A DNA stretch of 64,000 nt from Hymenopellis radicata (Eukaryota > Basidiomycota > Agaricomycetes > Agaricales > Physalacriaceae). The DNA lies in contig JADNRX010000003.1 in the NCBI GenBank assembly GCA_015501595.1, positions 124,001-188,000 of the forward strand. The letters are read 5' to 3'. This document shows positions 21,421 through 31,941 of this stretch, one piece after another. Each line of letters starts with the position of its first letter. The stretch's first letter is position 1. Position numbers and translations under genes: made by a program. Below the pieces are notes generated by a model. The model saw only the letters and a list, made by a program, of their open reading frames with translations, was not told the DNA's origin and did no database searches.

Positions 21421-21830
21421 TAGGGTTGTGGAAATAACCTCGGGGGGTGGTAAATAACCGTTATTTACCTACCCTCCCAGAGGTCCAGGTTATTTACCGG
21501 TTAAAAACGGTTATTTACCTGCACGTGATATTTTCACGTGATGTCTTCGCGGGACAGCAGCTGTCAACTGTTTTCAGTCTTTCCCCTCCAGATGTCACAC
21601 TTTCATTGGTCCCATCAGAGTCAGATAGATTTTAGTGGCAATAGTAACTTTGCTTGCCTCTGAATATAGTGCATACTACCTTTTTCCATGCGCCACACAT
21701 CACGTGGATATGTCACGTGCAGGTAAATAACCTACCTCCAACAGACTTAGGTTACAAACCAGTAAATAACCGGTAATTTACTGGGAAACAACCTCTTGGT
21801 ACTCTAACCTAGGTTGTTTCCACTACCCTA
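21421..21830. mobile_element. hAT-like MITE, 58 bp downstream of tRNA-Pro
   Basis: The ends form imperfect inverted repeats beginning TAGGGTTGTGGAAATAACC on the left and TAGGGTAGTGGAAACAACC on the right (complement). An 8-bp duplication, gcgcagcg, flanks it at 21413-21420 and 21831-21838. Subterminal copies of ggtaaataacc-like palindromes and CACGTGA motifs occur on both sides. It is 410 bp long and has no coding capacity. A second element with the same TAGGGTTG end, the same order of motifs but different target bases lies at 41352. Confidence 0.85.
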
Positions 21831-21838
21831 GCGCAGCG

Positions 21839-22761
21839 CGGCCGCCCGCCGGCGCCCGGTGGCAGGTGATGGGCGAACGACGGAGGACTGATTACTAGCG
21901 CGGTCACACCTAGAACGATTACAACATCAACTCGCGTCATGTCAAAGCTGGGATATTCTTACCTGGGCGACTGATGGACCAGGCAACTGCTACTTGGGCA
22001 ATGCTGATGTGCCTCTTCCGCGCCACTCCTTCCACACTAGAGTTTTATCAGCTCACGATTCCCGTACACAAACGACATACCGTTGTATATTTGACCGTGC
22101 CGCTGCTTCCTACCACCTGGAATCCTGCCATGGTATCATCAGGGTCTGGAACAGGCCACCAAAAAGAAGGTCACCTATTTGTCACCTGTCGTCTGGTAGG
22201 GCTTCTTGAGTTTTGAATCAATGTGCCTCGAGCCAGTGTAGACCATGCAATAGCTGGCACACCGAGATACTGGGTATGGTTTCAGAGAGAATCGCTAACG
22301 ATAGACGCGGAGATGGGCGCAGAGAGACGAGATCAGCCTTGACGGCAGTGTACTTGAACCTACCATGAGCCTCGGAGTATTGATCATCGTGCAGGGTGCA
22401 GTTGTGTGGGTAACCAACGAGTGGCCACGAGAGCAGGCGTCACCATTGCGTGGGACCCGCGCATTGCATTGTTGAACAGGCGAGACAGAGTGAAAGCCTG
22501 GTTTGGACTGGCGGCATGGTGGTAAAAACGATGGGGCAGAAATGCATAGATATGATTGAGATATAGTTGACACTAGCTGTATCGATTTTCAGAGCTCTGA
22601 TGCGTCGCATTGGCGGTATGTAGGAACGATTATCTTCATACTCCTCATAGAGTCTGGAAATCGAGACTATTGGCGGTATTCTTTGAATTCCAAGATCGGT
22701 ATCGGACGATGTAGTGAAACGTAAGCTTCATGACAAGCAATCGCCACGTCTCTTTGGGACG
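21839..22761. other. Unassigned region
   Basis: The open frame at 21994-22209 (DGPGNCYLGNAD... in one frame) might be part of a decayed gene, but it has no partner exons that I can support. I see no RNA gene. Confidence 0.35.
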
Positions 22762-22830
22762 ATCATCTTCAACTTGGATCCGGGACACGAACCTAAATCG
22801 GTTTGTGAATCATCTTCAACTTGGATCCGG
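22762..22830. repeat. Short direct repeat before the TIM22-like gene
   Basis: The 22-nt sequence atcatcttcaacttggatcc plus two bases occurs at 22762-22783 and again at 22809-22830, 47 bp apart. The second copy ends one base before the start ATG. Confidence 0.7.
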
Positions 22831-22831
22831 C

Positions 22832-23440
22832 ATGGGTGAAGTTGATCCAAACTCTGTGGGCAAGGAGCCACTGCCTCCTGGCTTCACCGAGGACTCCAGG
22901 GAGGCCTGCATGCAGACCCAAAACAAGACCACTACGATCACCCTCGGGCACGCCTGGAGCGTTCGCGCAGCGGTCGCAGGGTGCAGCGTATCGTGTATGC
23001 ATTTATACTGTGTATTTGACTGGCATATACTCACGTCGTTTAGCCATTTGTTTCGCACGTTTCATCGCCCTCATAATTTCACGTCAATCTGAAGTTGTCC
23101 GGGACCAAGCTAGAGCTGCACGACAGGCCAGCGTCATTTACAAAGATTCGGGGCATCTCGCAATGGTCTCGGCACTATATGCTGGCACAGGATATGTGAT
23201 TGAAAGGGTACGTCGTGTTCCACTTTGAACGAGCAAAACCTCATCTCATTTCTTCCGTAGTATCGCGGAAAGAACGACATCTACAACTCCGTATCTGCGG
23301 GATTTATCGCTGGTAGCATCCTTGGACTAAATACTGGACAGATAGCAGCGTTAAGAGGACCGGGAGCAGCGTTAAGAGGTGGATTGGTCTTCGCTGCGTG
23401 TGGTGCGGCTCTACGCTTGTTCGAGACCGGAGAATTGTGA
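22832..23440 (+). CDS. TIM22-like Tim17/22/23-family protein
   Basis: Three exons (22832-22994, 23044-23207, 23261-23440) join in phase to give 168 residues. The N-terminus carries [12 protein letters not shown], as in basidiomycete TIM22. The second half, [20 protein letters not shown] followed by [13 protein letters not shown], fits the conserved membrane part of TIM22, the inner-membrane channel that inserts carrier proteins into mitochondria. The N-terminal membrane block is diverged ([17 protein letters not shown]). The last three codons and the TGA lie inside the inverted-repeat element that starts at 23431, so the original C-terminus was replaced. This may be a diverged paralogue rather than the essential TIM22. 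Confidence 0.7.
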
Positions 23441-24084
23441 TTGGCGAACGGCGAACTGGTGAACTGGCGAACAGCCGACTATCCACGGCTCTGTGTATAT
23501 AGGTATATGAACACTCTGAGCCACTGTACATTAGTAAACCATAAACTGAGCAGGGTGCCGCGGCGGGGGACACGATCGTGCCTTATTATTCCTGCCGTAT
23601 TGGGAAGCCCATCGCGCCTTGACTTCTTACCTGGCACCAGCTTCCGTGTCGCCCTACCGCTTCTCCATCCGCCGTATGCCACAGGCTCGAGCAAGAAACT
23701 GGGTGATAGCGGGCCCAAGCGGGATGGGTGGTTGAGCAGGATCGTCCTTAGGGGGCTGTACGAGCAAAATATTGGGCTTTATATTGATGGAAAGGTGTAA
23801 AAAAGGATTAACTGCACTAGAGAGACTAACCAAGGACAGGCACTTCAGGACGCGTGCTTGAATTCAATTGACGAGTGCGAAAAGCGACGACATGGTGGTG
23901 AGAGGCACGATCGTGTTCAACCCAATCAGGAAATACCCGCGGGCTTTACGGTTGATTACGAGCACTCATACAGCAGCTAAGAGTGTTTATACCATCTTGA
24001 TATAACTACATTTACAGAGCCGGGGATATCTCACTGTTCGCCAGTTCATCCGTTCGCCGTTCGACGTTCGCCAATCCCAATTCT
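23431..24084. mobile_element. Inverted-repeat element (MITE-like) truncating the TIM22-like gene
   Basis: The ends are inverted repeats of about 45 bp starting AGAATTGKGATTGGCGAACG. They are built from several copies of ggcgaac (left 23431-23474, right about 24034-24084). The interior has no supported coding sequence. No clear target duplication is visible, so the exact boundaries are uncertain. The left end contributes the stop codon of the TIM22-like gene. Confidence 0.65.
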
Positions 24085-24104
24085 GCCCCTCTCAGACGCT
24101 TGTA

Positions 24105-24731
24105 TTGGGAACCCGGAACTGGAATTTAAACCCACCTGTTTTCTGCCTCTGTTTTGCTTGCTCGTCATCCTCGTACGCCGCAAGCGACCAACGACTGGCG
24201 AGGGACGACGCGGGGTCCAGGAAGCATGGCAACAGCGGCGGTACTAGCCTCAAGCACGATGACAGCTGCAGCACCTGTCGGATGCGAGGACAAGACGCGG
24301 ACAACATGAACCACCGGGTACGATACCAGCGACACCGACATGAGCCCAATGACAATGACAGCATACGACGACAACAACGGCGCGCTGCAACAACGGTGGC
24401 ACCATTCAGTGACGATGACCGCAACAATAGCAGCATTGGCCCCAACATCAGTCAGCGACGGCAACCACCCTCACGACCAATTAGAGACGATGGGGCCATC
24501 GACAAGGCAATTCTCATCCTGAATGGCCACGGCGAGGAGGTCTATGTCGATACATGTCAGAGAGGCAAATTTGGTGCGTCGTTCTGTCCTCTAGGTCTTG
24601 GATCTGCCGACACCAACAAAGGCAAGGCTCGTTTCCTACCAGAACCAGGCAATGTGAAAATCGAAGGCTTCATACAAATCGACCGTTCTTCATCTTGTGC
24701 CACGATGGGATTTATACTACAGGCAACTTGA
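24105..24731 (+). CDS. Unidentified open reading frame, 208 residues
   Basis: A single frame open for 208 codons. It has a basic/acidic low-complexity first half rich in Asp, Asn and Arg and a more globular second half (AILILNGHGEEVYVDTCQRG to the end). I do not recognise a family. It begins just outside the inverted-repeat element at 23431-24084 and could be a fragment of a longer gene. Treat it as tentative. Confidence 0.3.
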   Translation: MGTRNWNLNPPVFCLCFACSSSSYAASDQRLARDDAGSRKHGNSGGTSLKHDDSCSTCRMRGQDADNMNHRVRYQRHRHEPNDNDSIRRQQRRAATTVAPFSDDDRNNSSIGPNISQRRQPPSRPIRDDGAIDKAILILNGHGEEVYVDTCQRGKFGASFCPLGLGSADTNKGKARFLPEPGNVKIEGFIQIDRSSSCATMGFILQAT

Positions 24732-24882
24732 AGACGTGATTTTCGGTATCAAATCTAATGGTTCTAGGTCGCGACTACGCACTCCAGTATCCATTTTGCA
24801 GCCTGCGAGGTATTCTGGAAGAGATACTTCTAACGAAAACTTTTCGAACTTGCCAAAGCCAAGGCTACAAGGCCTAGCGAGA

Positions 24883-25465
24883 TCAATCTACTGCTATAGA
24901 AGATGCGTTGGGACCATGGACTGATGTAACATCGGCGATCTCGTTGATCTCGCTATCAGTAGACAGTGCATCGGATGAAACGTCGGCCTCGATGACGATA
25001 ACTAGAGCTTCCTTGGCAGCATCTTCAACAGCGGGCGCAAATTGTGCCGCTATAGCAACTTGTTCCTTGAGAACTGGGGAAGAGGTAGGAGCCTTAGTAG
25101 AAACTGCCTGCACTGCCAGGATAGACGCTGGAGAGGACGTCGGCTCCGTCGAATCTGCATGATCGACAGCCACGACGCTGCCCGAAAAAGGCGTCGGCTC
25201 CGCCACAGGCGCTCCCGTATGAAGAGATTCTGCCTTGACGTCTCGGGCCACCTTAACCCTCCACCTGCCCTCCACTTCCCTCTCCAAGTCCTCCAAAGCA
25301 CTTTCAACAAGACCCACAACCTCCTTCCTCTTCGCTCTCAAACCTTCATCTCCAAAGCTCTCAATAGAATCCAACTGCGACAGTAGCCCACTGAGGGACT
25401 GCTCATGGAATCGAACCGGGGCGTTGCGCGCCGTGTACGCCAGCCTCATAATAAGCGATTGTCGA
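24883..25465 (-). pseudogene. Truncated duplicate of the BAG-domain gene (C-terminal part)
   Basis: The open frame ends at 24883 and encodes RLAYTARNAPVRFHEQSLSG and the last part of the BAG helix (LESALEDLE-like VESALEDLEREVEGRWRVK), then the Ser/Pro/Glu-rich tail. It matches 28170-28820 of the full gene at 28094-30211 almost base for base in the conserved part. The tail differs only by indels of whole codons. Homology stops abruptly near 25465, so the BAG domain start, coiled coil and promoter are missing. It has no visible start signals and is probably a non-functional tandem copy. Confidence 0.75.
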
Positions 25466-25628
25466 CTGTCATCGAGTATCTTACTGGTGGACGTCTGGCC
25501 TCGAGACTAAACATAGCTTTTTGGCCGCGCTTTACGTGGACATTTCATTCATACACAGTTTCTACCAACTCCTTTATCGACCCGTTTTCTTGACATTCCG
25601 CTAGGCACATACTTCAGCAGCCGAGTTT

Positions 25629-26840
25629 TTAATTACACTCTGGCAGCTGAGAGGGCTCCAGCTCGCCATCATGCATGGTACCGACGGAGCCTGTCTCCTT
25701 GTCACACTGTGCGCCTACTTCAGTGCAAAGCCTCTCAGCGAGGACAAGGAAGTCCTCTACACCCTCCGGCACGTCAAAGCGGGCCCACTGCGGAAGGCTC
25801 TCAGGACCACCTGCCAGCTTGCCCTCGCCCTCGTCTATGCTCACACCCTCATTCACACCCTTGCTCTCGCCTTTTCCCTGGTAGTCTGCTATCTGCATGG
25901 TTCTCGGGCTCCCAAAACCTGTTTGTGCACGGGTGCCACGCCTTTGTACCCGCTCCCGACTCCACATCTGTCTTTGTACCCTCTGATTGATGTCCCACGC
26001 CCTCCATGAGGTGTTCGTCACGACGGCGTGCTGCCTATCGGACACGCGCGAAACGCGTTCTGCACGCCACTGCTCGACTTGGCCCCGGTTCCTGTTCTGG
26101 GGATTGTGAGGCGGCGGGGACGGTACATCGAGGGTGATGTCGTTGGTGGTGGTGGAGAGTGGGACATACGTGTCGTTGTACCGGTAGAGTATGCTCCCGC
26201 TCCCCGGCCAAATCGAGCTGATGGGGGTAATGAGGTTGAGGCGTGGACCGAGGGCGTTGTCGCGGCCGCGAAACCAATCGAGGCCAGCGATAGAGTCGCA
26301 GAGGTAGTCCAAGACAAGGAGTGTGTCGGGAAGAAGCCGTGGATCATTCAGAGTTGCTGCACCAATTTGGATGCGACGCAGCTCGGCAGACGTAGCGTGC
26401 ATATGTATGAGAAGGGTATATCCGTGAACGCACGAGTGCAGTCCGCGGGTGATATCGTCCACATGGAGTTGGGGAGAATACTGACGGTAAGCCGCTCTGA
26501 GCTGGTTGAGCTGCCTGGACAGCACATTGGCGAACGATATGAGGTCGCTGAAGACTAGGGAGAGTTGCCCTGGGCGGTTTATGTCCGCGGGAGTGATTGG
26601 GCGGGATAAAGCGAGTACGCTAGGGAGTAGGGTGTTGTAGAAGCGGTTGTGGGTGGTTTCGATATCGGTAAGGGTGACCGTTACGAAGAAACACATATTT
26701 TCAGCGCGGATGACATGGGTGACATCGGCAGTAGTGACGAGAGACGAGGCATTGTTGGCTGCGAGGTCACGGATGGATTGTACGCGTTCAACGAGGGTCC
26801 AGACGGTGTCGAAGATTGCAAATATTGCCGGGAGGGCCAT
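25629..26840 (-). CDS. Unidentified single-exon protein, 403 residues
   Basis: The ATG at 26840 starts a 403-codon uninterrupted frame with normal composition. The N-terminal ~250 residues look helical and globular (MALPAIFAIFDTVWTLVERV, then VFSDLISFANVLSRQLNQLR and LLIHMHATSAELRRIQIG). The C-terminal third is polar and basic/acidic (RVQRQMWSRERVQRR, then KGESKGVNEGVSIDEGEGK). I do not recognise the family. Its length and lack of stops support a real gene. It sits between the two BAG copies and so may have been caught in that duplication. Confidence 0.6.
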   Translation of the reverse strand: MALPAIFAIFDTVWTLVERVQSIRDLAANNASSLVTTADVTHVIRAENMCFFVTVTLTDIETTHNRFYNTLLPSVLALSRPITPADINRPGQLSLVFSDLISFANVLSRQLNQLRAAYRQYSPQLHVDDITRGLHSCVHGYTLLIHMHATSAELRRIQIGAATLNDPRLLPDTLLVLDYLCDSIAGLDWFRGRDNALGPRLNLITPISSIWPGSGSILYRYNDTYVPLSTTTNDITLDVPSPPPHNPQNRNRGQVEQWRAERVSRVSDRQHAVVTNTSWRAWDINQRVQRQMWSRERVQRRGTRAQTGFGSPRTMQIADYQGKGESKGVNEGVSIDEGEGKLAGGPESLPQWARFDVPEGVEDFLVLAERLCTEVGAQCDKETGSVGTMHDGELEPSQLPECN

Positions 26841-28093
26841 GGTCCAAAGGGAAGGGGGAAAGTTGGAAGCTTTCAGAAACTTTCAAGTTCATTTCTGGCT
26901 TATAAGATTGCATTATCGTATCGTATCAGTATTCTGAAGCTACTGCAGACACATGCAAGGTCAGATGTGGTGAGCTTCTGTACGTTTTGAGGTGCTTGTT
27001 CCTTTCTGGGACTTGGGGGAAGTTCATGATGTGAGGATTGTGCGGAATAGACGTTTTTGAAAATACCGGTGTTAGGACGAGCGGTAGCCTAGGCTGATGA
27101 TATGAAAGGAACCGAGAGGTTCTTACTGAGTTTGGACGGATTTTAACCCAGGCAAACTGCTAGAGTGCCGCCAGGTTGAAGGAGTGTTGAAGGTGCACGA
27201 TCATGGAGACCACCACCCTGTGGATCCCGACAGGGTAGTTTGGCCTGGCCCGCTTCAGCTGCTCCTTTGAGACTGGGTCTTGAAGCTTGAAGCTTGAAAT
27301 CGGAGTGGGGATTGAAAGGGCTTTATTACACTGGCCTTCTTGGACTCCGACGATCTTGCACATTTTGCAAGACCGTAACCCCTGAGAATTGGCATATCCA
27401 GCTACGTACCCAGTGGAGTAGTCTCGATGCCCGACTTTATGGCGAAGGGAAGACAATCGTTCCCTTCTTTTATAACCCAGTCGAGCTGCCTCCTTTGAAC
27501 CGAGTAGCTCTGTGCCTCCTTGCACTTGCCCGTCGTCTAATACTGGTCTACTCAGGCCGGCTGCAGTTCAAGTACAAGACATTCCAAGAAAAAAGCGAGT
27601 AATCAATTAATCATATCCAGACTCAGAATAAGTAACGCAAACAAATTTTTTACAGAATAAATTTGATGAAAATATGTATTTCAGTCGCTTTTACAGACAG
27701 GTAGAAATAAATAGTAGGAAACAGACGCCGTTTTCACTGTGGTTCAGCTCCCGTTGAGCCCTTTTGCCTTTGTTTTATTTTTATTTTGACAGCACGTGCA
27801 GTGTGGCGCACTAGAATCTTTAAATCTTTGGCGTGCTTCCTCAGTCCTGTCTCGGTGGGGAAATCAGAAAACTACCGTGGCTTTTCTAGACAATACAGAG
27901 TTTAGATGCACAGTTTTACTTCTCATTTTCAATCCCGATTCTTAGAGAACGAGACTACAGACCCCCTGGTCATTTGAGCGCCGTTCAGGTCATGCGAAAC
28001 ATACAAGGTGAAGACAATAAATCCAATTATGATAATTTACATGTGTCGTGAATATGTGTGATGACTACGTGTATCGACGAATAACATGGTCCA
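26841..28093. other. Intergenic region with a decayed tRNA-Pro remnant
   Basis: No supported gene. The stretch 27741-27815 resembles the 3' half and downstream flank of tRNA-Pro (listed separately). The open frames at 27160-27602 show no domain. Confidence 0.4.
27741..27815 (+). pseudogene. tRNA-Pro 3'-half remnant with flank
   Basis: ggttcagctcccgttgagcc at about 27743 is a degraded T arm and acceptor end of tRNA-Pro. It is followed by ttttg and then agcacgtg...cagtgtggcgca, which match the downstream flank of the intact tRNA-Pro at 21264. The tRNA 5' half is absent. The remnant lacks the MITE found at the equivalent site at 21421. Confidence 0.6.
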
Positions 28094-30211
28094 TCAACCC
28101 TCAACTTCTGACCAATCACTTCCTTCGTCGGTAGCTCTTTCCTCAGCCACTTTGGTTGGCTGGGGTGTTGTCAGTCCATCTATTCCCGGTTTGACTGTAT
28201 CGACAGAAGCTGTAGAAGATGCGTTGGGAGATGTAAGATAGGCGGTCTCCGCCTCCTCGTAGACGTTGGAGTCGATCTCGCTCTCAGTAGACAGCTCATC
28301 AGAGGAAACGTCGGCCAGGATGACGATAGACTCCTCTAGAGCTTCCTTGGCAGGCTCTTCAACAGCGCGCGCAAATTGTGCCGATATAGGCGACGAAGCA
28401 ACTTGTTTCTCGAGAATTGGGGAAGAGGTAGGAGCCTCAGTAGCCGAAACCGCCTGCACTGCCAGGATAGGTGCGGGTGCCGGAGAGGATGTCGGCTCCG
28501 TTGGATCTGCTGGATCTGCATGATCGACAGCCACGACGCCCCCGAAAAAGGCGTCGGCTCCGCCACAGGCGCTCCCGTATGAAGAGATTCTGCCTTGACG
28601 TCTCGGGCCACCTTAACCCTCCGCCTGCCCTCCACTTCCCTCTCCAAGTCCTCCAAAGCACTTTCAACAAGACCCACAACCTCCTTCCTCTTCGCTCTCA
28701 AACCTTCATCTCCAAAGCTCTCAATAGAATCCAACTGCGACAGTAGCCCGCTGAGCGACTGCTCGTGGAAACGAATCGGGGCATTGCGCGCTGTGTACGC
28801 GAGTCTCGTGATAAGCGATGGCTCGGTATCCGAAGAGGCGGGGAGGGCGAAGGAGAGAAATCGAGGAGAGCGGGAAGGTGAATTCGTTGACGAGGGAGCA
28901 ATAGGCGGTTTCGATGCTGTTAACTCTCGCCAGTGACACTGCGAGGTCATGACTATCGGTATTGGAAGGAATGTGATCTGCTTTCGCTTTTCCCTTTGCC
29001 GAAGATGTGGCAGCTTCAGCAGTAGAGGGGGCTGCGGAGGACGAAGCGGGACTAGAGACGTCAGAAAGGGAGTTGAAGATGGCCTGAATCGTGTCTTTGG
29101 CCTCAGTGGTCTCCTCGCTGGCTAGGCGAGCTTCGAGTTGCTCTTTGAGGGACGTGACAGGACGCTGTAGCTCCGAACGAGACTTCTGTGAAGATAATTT
29201 AGAAGGGAAAGTCACGCTGGGCAAAATACTAACCTCCTGAAGTGGAACTGCGTCGCCAAAGAGGTGTTTCAAGACCTGCTGAAGGTTGATAACAGCCTCT
29301 GGAGAAGGAAGTGAGCTCGACGCTGACTCCTGAACAGTTGGAGCAGTGGGGCAGAGTTCTTCTCGAGTCTCTTAGAGGAAGATGCTATAGGAGCAGATTG
29401 GACGGACGATGCAGCCTTCGGTTGATCATGGAAATGAAGGTTGGCGTCGGAAAGATGGCTTTCAGCGTTTGCTCAATCGCAGCGGCGGTATCAACGGACT
29501 CTTACCGCAGGCTTCCTTTCAGCCTTGCTTGGAGTACGCATGGGCGCTCCGTAGTGCCTAGTTGAAGACGAAGGCTTTCCACCAAACAGAGCGTGCAGGA
29601 CATCCTCCAAATCAACATTGGACGAGGAAGGATTGGCTTCTGGAAGAGCATGTTGCGGGCGCGCGACAGCAGGGTGGGTGTGGCGTGAAGGCCTTGCCTG
29701 GTATCTTTCCTTGAACGCAGGGATCATGGCATAAGTGCCTAATGCACCGGTTTCCGAGCTGAAGTATGATTCTGGCGAACGATAGACGTGAGTTGTTTGC
29801 CAGAAGATGAAGGATGGAAAACCAAACTCACCGTGGGTCGTTGCTCAAGAAGAAGCTCCAGTTGAGCACGCTCACGGCGCTCCTGGTCGAGTTGAAGAGC
29901 TGCCAAGGCTGTCTCTTCTTGAAGTTTCCTTCGGAGAAAAAGCTCGACCTCTGCTTGTTGACGTTCTTCATCTTGAAGCTGCAAGCGCATGACGGATAGA
30001 CATCTGGGGCACCATAGGAGGGATAATGGGAATGGGAGGCTTTCTGCTTCTGGAATTGAAGTTCCTCTAGACGACGACGTATTTGGCGCTCCTCCCGGTC
30101 GATGGCCTCAGCAGCAAGGTATTCCTCTTCAGCTGCTTTGGCGCGGGCTAGAGCAGCGAGATAGTTGTCCCGAGGACTGAGTTGAGCGTAGTGGGATGGG
30201 TAGTAAGACAT
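28094..30211 (-). CDS. BAG-domain protein (Hsp70 co-chaperone), several frame breaks
   Basis: The ATG at 30211 opens with a long charged coiled coil (NYLAALARAKAAEEEYLAAE, then RRRLEELQFQKQKA and QDEERQQAEVELFLRRKLQE). The middle has three similar short motifs: VLHALFGGK, TLKAIFPTP and VLKHLFGDA. The BAG-type domain (SLARVNSIETAYCSLVNEF to VESALEDLEREVEGRRRVK) is followed by a Ser/Pro/Glu-rich tail ending DWSEVEG at 28094. BAG domains bind the Hsp70 ATPase and release nucleotide. At least six frame changes are needed (near 29992, 29835, 29510, 29430, 28870 and 28541). Most are cured by one base in a short G/C run, including the five-C run at 28539-28543, where the truncated copy has an extra base. 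This is either a decaying gene or poor base calling. Confidence 0.7.
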
Positions 30212-30600
30212 GATTGTCGAGTAAGATGGGGTGAGCAGCGCCGATTCCAGTATTTATGCATTCGGGAAGGATTGAGTCAGCCATAGACGCGCGTACATGA
30301 GATACGACGCGCGTCGCCACCAACATGTTCGAGTAAATTCCAGTCGATGAGCGTACTGAGTCAGCCACGAGAAAGCTTGACAAATGCCGTCAGGACTCGG
30401 TCCGAGTTCCGACTTTTCAAACTTTGCCCCTGAGCGCTGAACATGCTCAACACACATGGCCCATGGGATATCACTGCAGAGCGTTCCTGGCCGTTCCTCA
30501 TTGGGACCACGTACTGCTTCTACGTACACATACCTACCTTGTACTTCTTGAGCGCTGTCCAATGTTTAGAATAAGGGCACTCCCACTTCATGGCACCCTT

Positions 30601-31941
30601 TCAGTCCCAGCCATCAAACCAGTCCCAGTGGAAGACTGCGTCTATACCACGCCTTTCACAGTCCTTTTCAAACTTCCGCCGCTCCTCTGGTTGCCAAACT
30701 TCAGGGATGATGTCTCCTTCCGGGTCCCAATCGTCCGCGACATCATCCGTCTGGGTACACAGCTGACCAGCTTCGAGTTCTTTCAATGCAGGAAAGCACT
30801 GTCGAGACGGCTCTGTATCTTCGAACCATCTCCCAAACACCGGCGGAATTCCAGAGCAATCAACGAAATGTAAGCCGGTGATCGACAAAGTTGCGAAGGG
30901 TCCCACGAGTTTGTAGAGGAGCTCTTCATCCCACTCAAAAGCTATGCTTCGGAAAGTGACAGTGGTAACGCGTTCGATGGAAGAAACCAAACTGCCGCTG
31001 GGAAATGAAGCGGTGCAGATGGTCATAGTAGTCAACGACGAAGACGATGCCGCAAAGAGACGATCGAGGCCAGCAGTCCACCGACACGGCACGTTCAAGT
31101 TGGAACACAGGTGTTCATCAGGATCTGCAGTGGGAACAAAATGCGTGAATCCAACTGCAATGTGTTCCACTTTTGACCCTTCTAAAGCCTGCATAAACCA
31201 GGAGGGCTGAGCGCACCAACGGGCTGGTATGTGAATATGCACTAGAGCAGGGAAATAAGCTGTTAACTTTGCAGGTGCCATCCGAGCGCCTGGTTTCGAC
31301 TCGAGATTGAGCAAAAGCCGCTGCAAATCGGGTTGTTGAGCAACAGCCAGAGCCTTTGCAGCGCTGGTCCATGAGAAGCCGGCCAGATCAAGTTCCTGCA
31401 GATGAGGAGGCATGACTTTGAACATCTCAACAAGGTTAGCCTGTTGTGTGGTGGATAACGTCTTGTCAGAGGTATAGAGGTGGAGTTGGAGGTAACGAAG
31501 GTTGGTAAAGTGCTTCGCAGAGAGCGAGAGCCTGATGAGAAGGTTTGAAACCTGAGCATCGTCAGGCGCCGCGAACTGCCCTGCCTGGAGCGGAAGCCTC
31601 AAGGTGGCGAATATGATGTCCATATGAAGGAAAAAGAGAGATGAGAGCCGAACGTCCTCGAGGCCGGCATGAAAATTTCAGGGAGACAAAGCGATACAAA
31701 TCACCGACAAGAATATCACGGAAGCGACGACAAACAGCCGCAAGGCGATGAGGGGCAGCAGATGCATAGCGGAGGAAATAATTCATGTACTGAGACTTGA
31801 CCGCGTCAAATATCAACCGAAGAATTTCGTTGGGAAGGCGGAGGATGTAGGCTATCTGGATTCAGAGATGTATCAAAGAGTTATTCCACAACGACTTACA
31901 ATCGCAATTGACGGTGGACCTGGAGCACGAGCAACCTCCAT
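30601..31941 (-). CDS. F-box protein with leucine-rich C-terminal part
   Basis: Exon 1 (31941-31900, 14 codons) is joined through a 44-nt intron to exon 2, which begins with the F-box (ILRLPNEILRLIFDAV, then APHRLAAVCRRFRDILVGDL). A long Leu-rich region follows, typical of fungal F-box proteins that recruit substrates to SCF ubiquitin ligases, ending in the acidic tail HWDWFDGWD at 30601. The frame shifts near 31600, between FPSYGHHIRHLE and the next block (LPLQAGQFAAPDDAQVSNLL), so one indel is present. The substrate is unknown. The gene is transcribed divergently from the GH16 gene at 32595. Confidence 0.7.
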
